The translations under genes were made by a program, and so were the position numbers. A DNA stretch of 21,587 bases. It comes from a virus. Location: positions 1 to 21,587 of IMG/VR virus record IMGVR_UViG_3300037089_000619; one strand, given 5' to 3'. Below are positions 8,862 through 17,600 of this stretch, one piece after another. Under the pieces are notes generated by a model. The model searched no databases, was not told the origin of the DNA, and saw only the letters and a program-made list of their open reading frames with translations. How positions within the stretch are numbered: the first letter of the stretch is position 1; the number at the start of each line of letters is the position of its first letter.

Positions 8862-10523
8862 TTATGCAGAAGATCTGGCAATATCTCCAGAATCTCCCTC
8901 GTTTGGTGATCCTTCCAAAAATCTTAATATCCAATCACCATACGCAAGAATTTGTCCAATTTTAGAAACAAATAAATTATATGAGGCTTTTGTATCTGTT
9001 TTCAATTTCACAACCCTAGCTTCAGTAGCAGCCGTATTAAGCTCTGGAATTTTATTAAGTCTATCCGCAGCCTGATCGTCAATTAAGTCCAATAAAATAG
9101 GAATGTCTACCGACCACAATGTCATGTAAATAGCCAATATATCTATAAGACCAAGCCCACTTACCTCTCCAGAAATAAGTTCAATTGTTCTAAGCGCATT
9201 ACTACCTTGACTTTCTAAACTGTTTTTTTGTGAATTTGCATTAGTTAAGTCATTATCAAAAGTATCGGCCATATTTTGGAATTCAGAAATGGTAAAATCA
9301 CTAAATGACAAAGCTGTACCATCAGAATTAGTTCCAATATCATCTTGGTTCTTTGCCAAAATTGCTTTGGTTTGTAATTGTGAAATTCTGCGATCAATTT
9401 CCCAACTATCTTGAAACCCCTTTGGAACAATAAAATCTGAAGAAACAACAGTGCCAGCCTCCGGCCCACCTTGATTAGGAAGAGGAATCCACATTATTTT
9501 TTTACTTACATCTTCTATTACTTTTATATTTTTGTGATAAATACTAATTAAACCCTTATATGTTCTAACCAAATCATTAACCATATAAAATTCAACTAAT
9601 CCTATTCCAAATAATTTTTCAGCGTCAACAGTGCTTATTCCAACACCCAAAATAGAAGATATCTTTTCACTCTTAGATGCAGTATTTGATGCAGCTGTCG
9701 GAAAAACAATCCCAGCGGTAGCGTAAGTATTTATAAGATTCTGTTGACGTAATCTAAGTCTTAAAATAAATTCCAACCCAGGACGTTTTGCATATTTACC
9801 TTTCTCGTATTCAAGATCATTCCTATCAAGAAACGGGGCACCAACAATAACACTACCCGATCCTGATTTTGGATCTAGATTTGCAGAAATAATAGGATCT
9901 GTAGTGAAAGGCGCCAATATATGTGTAACTATTTCGAACGTATTATTAATTTTAGACCCATCTTTGTTTTGAAAAAAAGTATTTATAAATTTTGTTCTAG
10001 CAGAAATCGTTTGGATCTGTGGAAACGGGCTGTCTAAAGTTGATTCACCCATAGAAACAAAGAAATTGCGCTGGCCTTTTGGAGTCGCCAAGCCAAGACT
10101 ATAAACACTCGTATCGACATTTTGTATTGCAAATCTACTTAGGCGATCTCTGGCAGAAGACTCTCTTTGTGATACTATATTTTTAACATTAATAGGTATT
10201 TTTGAACTTATTGAATTATTACGATCTGTTTCATCACCGGTTAATAATGGGTTGTAACCAGGGCTAAACAAATTTCCACCAGGCTCAATTACCGGCAATC
10301 CAAGTATTCTATAAAACGCATGACACCTACTTTCTTGTGGTTGAAGAGATGAAGTTAATTGATGCTGGTCAGGAGAACCAGTAACAATTGGCGCATTATG
10401 GCTTCTGTATTGATCTATAGGCACAATATATTTTTGAACCAAGTTACCAATATCAAGATCAATACCATGAATATCATTTAGCTCGTTTTCTGGTGAGTAA
10501 TCATTTGACTGCTGCTTTGCCAT
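8862..10523 (-). CDS. Probable baseplate structural protein, family not recognised
   Basis: 553 residues, soluble overall. The N-terminus is polar, then a distinctive motif at residues 64-79 (ESRCHAFYRILGLPVI) is followed by a Gly/Pro loop (EPGGNLFSPGYNPLLTG). The middle mixes beta-like and loop segments (APFLDRNDLEYEKGKYAKRP, then FILRLRLRQQNL). The C-terminal 200 residues are largely helical, with a mildly hydrophobic stretch (LGLIDILAIYMTLWSVDIPI) around residues 455-475 that could be a buried helix. It lies between the Cys-rich gene and the gp25-like wedge gene, and its ATG overlaps the upstream stop by one base. GAGG ten bases before the start supports that start. Its setting makes a baseplate role likely, but the sequence alone does not show which one. 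Confidence 0.65.
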   Translation of the reverse strand: MAKQQSNDYSPENELNDIHGIDLDIGNLVQKYIVPIDQYRSHNAPIVTGSPDQHQLTSSLQPQESRCHAFYRILGLPVIEPGGNLFSPGYNPLLTGDETDRNNSISSKIPINVKNIVSQRESSARDRLSRFAIQNVDTSVYSLGLATPKGQRNFFVSMGESTLDSPFPQIQTISARTKFINTFFQNKDGSKINNTFEIVTHILAPFTTDPIISANLDPKSGSGSVIVGAPFLDRNDLEYEKGKYAKRPGLEFILRLRLRQQNLINTYATAGIVFPTAASNTASKSEKISSILGVGISTVDAEKLFGIGLVEFYMVNDLVRTYKGLISIYHKNIKVIEDVSKKIMWIPLPNQGGPEAGTVVSSDFIVPKGFQDSWEIDRRISQLQTKAILAKNQDDIGTNSDGTALSFSDFTISEFQNMADTFDNDLTNANSQKNSLESQGSNALRTIELISGEVSGLGLIDILAIYMTLWSVDIPILLDLIDDQAADRLNKIPELNTAATEARVVKLKTDTKASYNLFVSKIGQILAYGDWILRFLEGSPNEGDSGDIARSSA

Positions 10524-12655
10524 TATGTTCCATCCTCTGCAATATCAGTTTCATCAAATCTATTTACATATTCATCACCCTGATCTCTTCTATAAGTATA
10601 AGACGTCTTGTCTATAAACTCATACGAAACAGTGCGATCAACAATTTCACTTGGTAAATTATCGTTATCTCTGTTTATAATATTGGCTATTGTTTCATTA
10701 TTTATTAATCCTGTTATCTCTCCCTTTCCGGCTTTATCACTACTTAATGCAGCAACAAAACTTCCATATCCATCATATACAAAATCAGAAACTTTACCTA
10801 AGGTTGCGTTAGCTTTTATTATTCCTCCCAAACACGCCGCAATTTCTGAACTAACACCAACTGCCAATTGAGTACCAGTTTTATCACGAAGAGTAACTGA
10901 TACTTGAATATCATGATTTATAAATTGAAGTTCTGGAGAAACACCAATATCACTCTTGAATCTATCTGCTGTTGCTGCTGTTCCTCTACAATAAAAATCA
11001 ATACAATTATCTTTTAGTGAATTCAAGCAGTTACTCATATCACTTTGGAAAACAGCAGCCGTCTCAGCATTAAGATTACTTCTAAATGTTGTAAGTGAGT
11101 TTCTCAAACATGTTATAGTTCCATCAACATCAGGAAGATCACCAACCTTATCCAGAACACTTCTAAGATCACTAAACTCTGCATTTACTACGGCAGCCTC
11201 AGCGGCAGTATCTGGTTGGCACATTAATCCAATAAGCTTATCACCAATCAAAACCTCATGATTATATTTTAGATTATATTGCACATCTGTAAAATTATAA
11301 CCATCATCAAACGCGGGGAATGAATTTGAAGATTCAATTGGTCTTGTAATTAGAGTTTCAAGTGTCGCTTGTGTTCCATTAATTAAATATGGGCTATAAC
11401 CATCAATAGATGTCTTATCAAACTCAAATACTTCACCACCAACTAAAGATACACTTCCAGATGCTACTTGTAATTCAACGCCATTATTCCATGACAAAGG
11501 ATATACTGTTGGTTTTTGGCTAACAGTAATATTTCTAATATTCATAGATCGTTTTCCACCAATATCAGATGGATTACCAAAATTTCTAGGATCTATTGTT
11601 AGTGTAATATCTAAAATATATGGCACATAAACCAAATTAGCTTTATTATCAAAAGTATCATTATTTGGCCAATATATGAACCCAAACCCTGGTGAGGGGG
11701 TAATTATATTTAAGAAACTGTATCTTCCTGGACTATCATCAACAAACTGCCAACGCTCTGGTCTTATTGTTAAGTCTGCGTTTCTCATAAAATCAAACAA
11801 AGGATCTGCTGGTAAAAATGGTTGAATCTTGCTTTGGTATATTAGATGTCCAGTCGCCGACAAAAGACCATCAGGATTATTTGATATAAATCCCGGACAA
11901 AAATCTTCAGTACAACAATCAGAGGCCGTTCCACCACCACTACCATTACTACACACGGTTCTACCACCAATGCTCATTAATGGTTTTATAATTGCTAATA
12001 AAGAAGCTATTCCCATCAACAAACTAAACAACTGCTCAATCAAACAAAGCAAATACGCCAGTTTTTGAATTGCATTTAATATAGCCTTTTCATCTTTTAC
12101 CTGCATTGCTCTAGCTAGAATTTTTAAGTTTGCAATTATCTGTTTGATATACGCTTCAATTACACTTATCATATATTCTATTAGTGCAATCAAAAGAAGA
12201 ATCAAAGCCAATATCATAATCAACAAAGCTATCCACGGAAACAATGCAAGAAAATCCGGCAAACATCTCTTGAATAGACGCCTGATAGCCCTAAGAGTAG
12301 CCCATGGATTAAGTAAGGCACAAAAAACATCTATTATACAAAGAATTACATTTAATAAGGCTTGGAAGAAATTATACAATCCAAGGTATGGCGCTAATTT
12401 ATTAAACAAACTAGCCAAAGCATCCCAAACGCCCTTGGTCATAGAATCTGTAGCAACATCAAACCTAACGCCATTTGGAAGTAGTGCAAAAAGCCTGTCC
12501 ATCAAAGCTATAAGATCTTCTGGTAACCCTGGTGGAATTGAAATATCAGGAAATGGAATCTTAGGAATAGAAAACGGCAAACCAATACCAGGTATCTGAG
12601 TGCTTGGTCCCGGTATAGGAATGTTAATATTGTTGTCACTTGGATTGCAAACCAT
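10523..12655 (-). CDS. Baseplate-operon protein with hydrophobic, Cys-rich N-terminal third; function unknown
   Basis: 710 residues, no recognised family. Residues 10-45 are Pro/Ile-rich (repeats such as PIPGP, IPGIGLP, IPKIPFP, ISIPPGLP). Residues about 94-116, 135-168 and 199-223 are strongly hydrophobic; the second (WIALLIMILALILLLIALIE) would score as a transmembrane helix. A cluster of four cysteines follows at 235-253 (C-x11-CC-x4-C). About 15 cysteines occur in total, whereas the J-like neighbour has none and the 1686-residue hub only five. The C-terminal part is mostly beta-like and soluble, with a charged tail (YRRDQGDEYVNRFDET). It is coupled by one-base overlaps to the spike upstream and to the 553-residue gene downstream, so it is very probably a virion tail-tip or baseplate part. 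A role in penetrating or docking to the host membrane is an inference. A tightly packed helical bundle within the baseplate is the main alternative. There is no N-terminal signal peptide. Confidence 0.7.
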   Translation of the reverse strand: MVCNPSDNNINIPIPGPSTQIPGIGLPFSIPKIPFPDISIPPGLPEDLIALMDRLFALLPNGVRFDVATDSMTKGVWDALASLFNKLAPYLGLYNFFQALLNVILCIIDVFCALLNPWATLRAIRRLFKRCLPDFLALFPWIALLIMILALILLLIALIEYMISVIEAYIKQIIANLKILARAMQVKDEKAILNAIQKLAYLLCLIEQLFSLLMGIASLLAIIKPLMSIGGRTVCSNGSGGGTASDCCTEDFCPGFISNNPDGLLSATGHLIYQSKIQPFLPADPLFDFMRNADLTIRPERWQFVDDSPGRYSFLNIITPSPGFGFIYWPNNDTFDNKANLVYVPYILDITLTIDPRNFGNPSDIGGKRSMNIRNITVSQKPTVYPLSWNNGVELQVASGSVSLVGGEVFEFDKTSIDGYSPYLINGTQATLETLITRPIESSNSFPAFDDGYNFTDVQYNLKYNHEVLIGDKLIGLMCQPDTAAEAAVVNAEFSDLRSVLDKVGDLPDVDGTITCLRNSLTTFRSNLNAETAAVFQSDMSNCLNSLKDNCIDFYCRGTAATADRFKSDIGVSPELQFINHDIQVSVTLRDKTGTQLAVGVSSEIAACLGGIIKANATLGKVSDFVYDGYGSFVAALSSDKAGKGEITGLINNETIANIINRDNDNLPSEIVDRTVSYEFIDKTSYTYRRDQGDEYVNRFDETDIAEDGT

Positions 12656-14670
12656 TATATACTCCGCCCTGCTGCACCCTCTGTTGCTCTTAATACCAAT
12701 CTAGAAGTAGCTGGGTCTGATGCGTAAAAATAAATACTCTCAGCATCAAAATACATATTACTATTTACTGACTTAAATCTCATTTCACCTTCACTTACTA
12801 TGTTAATGTCTTGAGGTGTATGGATTTTTATACCCTGAGGATCAATTCTTATTGTATGAAAACTTCCAGAATTCCAAATCCTAATATCAACCGTACCATC
12901 CCTGGCTATATTAGATTGTGCAGAAAACCTTGAATCTGTACCAATCGCTGGACCACCTACCTGCATTAATAAATCTCCATCCAAAGTAGCCGCTAAAGAA
13001 CGATTAAAAATATCACGACCAATAGCAGCAACCATTCCACCAGCACAGTCAAGCCACAAACTTTGACGATCAATAGTATTTGCTCCAACACTAAAAGAAA
13101 GCATTCCATCAAGAGATATAGTTCCGCTTCTGCCACCAGCATTAGCTCCAGGCCCAGATACCGTAATTGATGGAGATACAACATTTCCAATTGCTGGAAT
13201 AGAATTTATTATACTATCATCATACCCAGATGTGCTTCCTTCTTTAACTGCATATGGTTTATCAACCTTATGAAATATAAGACCACCAGAAATATCATGA
13301 AAACCTGTACCAAGCTTTATAACACTACCATCTAATCTACTAACTGGCGCTGCAAAATTCTTAAGACTATCCTCAGTACTAATTAAAGAAACAGCCCCTA
13401 CGCCATGAGGCTCTAATTCAATATCAGTGTTGTTTGTTGTATTGCGTAATAATTGTCCTCTATCAATATTATCTTCAAACCCTTTAATATTGGAAAAATT
13501 ATCATATCTAACTAAAACAGGAACATTACCTGTTTCACTAGATGCTGGAACATTAAATTTAAATTGTCCTTCTTTATCAGTATCAAAAAAGAACCTACTT
13601 CTATTTCTAATATAATTATCTGTGTTTGAATAATCAGGCAAACTTAAATTATCATCTTTGCGAGCATTAATTTCAAAATGATAAGCAAGACTTTTTCTAA
13701 GTTGATTACGCAAATTAGCAAACACAACATTTTTATCATCCTGGCTTTTTCTAAATGACAACGAATCAACAAGGCCATTTGGAAGAATATTTCTGTTAAT
13801 ATCCAGAATGTTTCCATAAATATCAACGGCTGTACCAATAATTATTTCTGCTAAATAATTAGGTTGGTCTAAACTCAAACTCATTGTATCTGTTCGGCTT
13901 TTCTTTCTTTGATAAGGCAGTGTTCCTGAAATATCTTCACCTGCATAAACCCTTTCTTCAGCATTATCATTAGTATACCCAAAACTATTTACGAACTCAT
14001 AATACATAGTTCGGCTTTCGGCCAATGCAGGATTTCTATCAGCTGAAGATGAAACTGATGGATGCGTTCTTGGATCTAAACCAATTGGTATAAGGCTTGA
14101 ATTATATGGATGATCTGTAAGTGAAGAACCAGCAATATCTCTAGTAGTGTTTGAATTAAGATCACGAAGAACTGGTCCTGTTATTTCACGATGAGATTCT
14201 GTAAAATGCATTTCTTGCAGGAATCTTGAACTCCAAATACCAAGAATAGGATCTGCTTGAGTAAAATTTGTTGAATCGCCCTGAGTTACACCATCATTTG
14301 GATCAACAAGTACGCTCACATCGTTATCAACAAGAGTAACATATCGGCCCTCTCGTAATTTATCCATTGAAATACGACGCGCACCATTAGCATCATACCT
14401 TGATATTGAGTCTGGTTGATCGTAACTTACAAATATCCACTCAGCTCCTTGTCCTTGAGTTACAAAGATATTGGTTCCTCTCATTGGAAAACCACAAGAA
14501 ATTTGACCTCGCGGACCAGCCCAAGCAACAGGAATCTTAACTGGCTCAACTATACCAGAAGATGTTAATGGCAAAGAAACCATTACCACACCTTTAACAA
14601 GATCAACCTTCTTGATAATTCCTCTAATTGGATATCCTGGAACCGATCCTATATGTGTACTAGCTCCCAT
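12655..14670 (-). CDS. Central tail spike (gpV/gp5-like) with N-terminal OB-like domain and beta-repeat needle
   Basis: 671 residues. Residues about 10-85 (YPIRGIIKKVDLVKGVVMVS, VKIPVAWAGPRG, then RGTNIFVTQGQGAEWIFVSY) match the OB-fold start of gpV, gp5 and VgrG spikes, the part that docks into the hub. The middle (about 90-500) is a polar linker region, rich in Asp, Asn, Arg and Ser, with no recognised domain. Residues about 515-671 show short repeated beta units (SLDGMLSFSVGAN, then LWLDCAGGMVAAIGRD, then LDGDLLMQVGG) followed by alternating strands (GIKIHTPQDINIVSEGEMRF, then MYFDAESIYFYA). That is what a trimeric beta-helix needle looks like. No lysozyme domain as in T4 gp5 is visible, and no HxH metal motif is seen near the C-terminus as in P2 gpV. 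A separate tip protein may therefore exist. The ATG overlaps the hub stop by one base. Confidence 0.8.
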   Translation of the reverse strand: MGASTHIGSVPGYPIRGIIKKVDLVKGVVMVSLPLTSSGIVEPVKIPVAWAGPRGQISCGFPMRGTNIFVTQGQGAEWIFVSYDQPDSISRYDANGARRISMDKLREGRYVTLVDNDVSVLVDPNDGVTQGDSTNFTQADPILGIWSSRFLQEMHFTESHREITGPVLRDLNSNTTRDIAGSSLTDHPYNSSLIPIGLDPRTHPSVSSSADRNPALAESRTMYYEFVNSFGYTNDNAEERVYAGEDISGTLPYQRKKSRTDTMSLSLDQPNYLAEIIIGTAVDIYGNILDINRNILPNGLVDSLSFRKSQDDKNVVFANLRNQLRKSLAYHFEINARKDDNLSLPDYSNTDNYIRNRSRFFFDTDKEGQFKFNVPASSETGNVPVLVRYDNFSNIKGFEDNIDRGQLLRNTTNNTDIELEPHGVGAVSLISTEDSLKNFAAPVSRLDGSVIKLGTGFHDISGGLIFHKVDKPYAVKEGSTSGYDDSIINSIPAIGNVVSPSITVSGPGANAGGRSGTISLDGMLSFSVGANTIDRQSLWLDCAGGMVAAIGRDIFNRSLAATLDGDLLMQVGGPAIGTDSRFSAQSNIARDGTVDIRIWNSGSFHTIRIDPQGIKIHTPQDINIVSEGEMRFKSVNSNMYFDAESIYFYASDPATSRLVLRATEGAAGRSI
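12662..12665 (-). promoter_or_regulatory. Ribosome binding site for the 710-residue gene
   Basis: GGAG lies six bases upstream of the ATG at 12655 and inside the last spike codons. The spike stop and this start share one base (TAATG). Confidence 0.55.
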
Positions 14671-17600
14671 TATTCTCCCTTTACAGTTCCATTAGCTATT
14701 GATGCTTTTGCTGCGGCCACTGCATCATTTGCACTTTGTTCTGATTGACTATTACCAGAAGAATTACTTGTTGTATTTGAAACCACTGTATAATCAATAA
14801 ACATATCGAGCACAGTATTTGCTAATAATAATTTAAATCGATCTGGTTTTGAATTTCCTGTATCTATTGCTCTTGTTACAGATATTGCTGATGCTGATGG
14901 TCCTTGAGTATTTTTTGTAGGGATTCCGTCTGGTGAAATTGATGGCATATCAGAAACCAACGCTACTCTTGTCTGATTATTTGGATCGCTAAAATCAACC
15001 AACTCAATAACTATATCGTCCGGATTTAATCCAAACGATCTGGTTTTTCCTGTATTTGCCGAAAGTAAACCGGTTGATGTAAGGATTTCAGGATTTAAGA
15101 ACCAATTTCTAATGCTTTGGGCCAATAAAAACATATCAGAATCATAAGATCCATCGGTTTTATAAATTACTATTTTAATAACTGATTTTTGTCTTTGGAA
15201 ATGCACCTGATTTAAACTACCACTAACAGCAAGCAAAGCATTACTCAAGATATCGGTATTGCGCTGGCCATAACTACCACTCAATAAAAGTTGAATTGGC
15301 TCTACACCCACAGGAATTCTGGTATTAGAAAGCCCAGAATCTCTTGGTTGAATAAATGTAAGAGCACCAAGAGAACGTGCAGAGCCCAACATTTCAAAAC
15401 GCTCACTTCTATATTGCCCAGTAAACCCTTTAGCACCATACAAAATTTTACCAACAATATCTAGCATCGTAGGAACATATTCTCCGGGGCTATGTCCATA
15501 ATTCAATTCAAGCATTGTTGTTAAGTTTCCATAACTAAATGAATGACCAACTTTTCTTACATAAAATAACAAATTTCTATCCTCAATATAAACAACATCT
15601 CCTGGTTGATAATATTCATTGTATCCAGCAACACTTACCGTTCCTTGTAAAATATTTTTGCGAGCCTCTAATAATGTAGCAACTGCAAATGGCGCACATT
15701 GACTATCTGGATCGCTAAAATATGGGGCCTCAATTGATTTTGAAGCTCTAAACCCATATTGATACCACATATCATAATCTACAGCATACGCAGATGTAAT
15801 AGCGTTACCACCAGATGATGTAGCAAGATTACTCGGAGGATCTAAGAAGCCCTGTCCAAACAAACCATTTACAGATACCATTGTATATGGAGGTGGGTTT
15901 TCTGAAATGGTCATACTAATAATTCTATCCGCGGTCAAAATATAACGACGTCCAGAACCGGGCCCCAAATCATCTACATCCTCATATTCAATCATATGCT
16001 CTAGAAATTGAGGAATTTGTGTTCTACGATTTAAATTAGGTGCAACAACCGCATTAACCGCACTATTATTGCTAGATTTAAATATATTTCCAGGACCACC
16101 TTGATTTTGACTATCGTTGCTTATATCTGGATTATTTAAACTAACACCCTCTTGTAGATTCTTTATTGCATTTAATACTGACTTTAATAATGTTTGGCGC
16201 TGTGAAACAAAAGTTGCTATCTGTGTAATTATACCAACCTTACCAACCTGATTCGTAGCTTGTGATATATTTGGAGGTTGCTGTCCTGTTTTAGTCAAAA
16301 GTCTATTACTAACAACATTTATTCTTTGTGCCTGTAACTGAGGATTAATATTTGGATTAAAGCTAGTAAATACGCTGGCCTGAATACTTGGTGTAAACAA
16401 TCGTGTAAATTTAACTAAGGTAGAAATTTTCTGTTCAAAACCACCTAGGCTCTGAAGAAAATTTTGTTGTGATTGGGTATCTGGGTTTGCTTGTAAAGAT
16501 ATTTGTTGTAGATTAATTACACCACTATCAGAATTAGTTAAAAATCCAAAGGTATCTGATTTAACACCTTGTAAAACCCCGCCACTAAGAATAAGCCTAA
16601 TAATATCATCGTCAGTAATGGCACCCAAAGCTATGGCTCTCAAACGAATCTGATCTTCAATAATCTCAATCTGATCAAATATACCCTGAACCTGATTGTA
16701 ATATAAACTCTCCAAGAAATCAGGAAATACCTTAGCACCTGTCAAATCCCTATCCTTGAACATTTTATAGAATACAGTACTTGGAACTTTATTGTATCCT
16801 GGTGGGCGAACTTGAATATGACCTTGTGTATTAGCAAAACATTCAAGTCCTAACAATTTTCTTACTGTAGAGATTTGTTCTCCAATAGATTGATAATGAC
16901 TGTTGAACAATTCTATTTTACCAGAGAGTTTTCTTTCAAAAGCCTGAATATCAAAATTCTTATCATATTGGTCGTCAACAATAAACAGATTCTTATCCTG
17001 ATTTGCTCTTACCTGCCAAAATCTTCTAGCTGTTAGTGCAAACAACTTTTGTCTCAATAGAAGTGCTTGATGTTGCTGTTGTGCTGGGGTGTTTCTTGGA
17101 TTATTTGTATCAGTAAGTGTTGGATCTGAATTTATTTCATTACCAATTACAGTTAAACCAACATCTGGATTGTCCGTAAGACTAGAACTAAAATCTTGTT
17201 GATCGCTTGCAATTTGATCTGTAAGTGATTTAATTTTTGTTTGAAGCGCCATATCAGCAGCTTGAGTAATTGGATCTGCTTGGGTTGGTGGGTTTATAAG
17301 ATCACCCTGGTGCTGCATCATTAGCTGATCTTTGGCACGTGCTAATTCATTTATTTTTTGAGAAAGCGCTGTGTTTTTTGTTACAAGATCAAGCCGCTGT
17401 TGAGATACAAACTGATCAACCGCAGGATTAATTACCAATTGTTTATGAGGTACAAAATTTCCCCAAACCAAATTAGATCTCTCAATATCAGCAAGCAAAC
17501 CCTGAATATACGAAGCCGCAGCCGGAAGATTATTCAACCCATCTCTTGCGCCCAAAGAGTTTCCGTTATCAATAGCAGCTCTTAGAAATGTATTATAATT

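Noticed and set aside
12144-12599. A 151-residue open frame on the plus strand
   Set aside because: It is antisense to the hydrophobic part of the 710-residue gene, has a biased Ile/Lys/Asn/Ser composition, and has no family-like features or good ribosome binding site.
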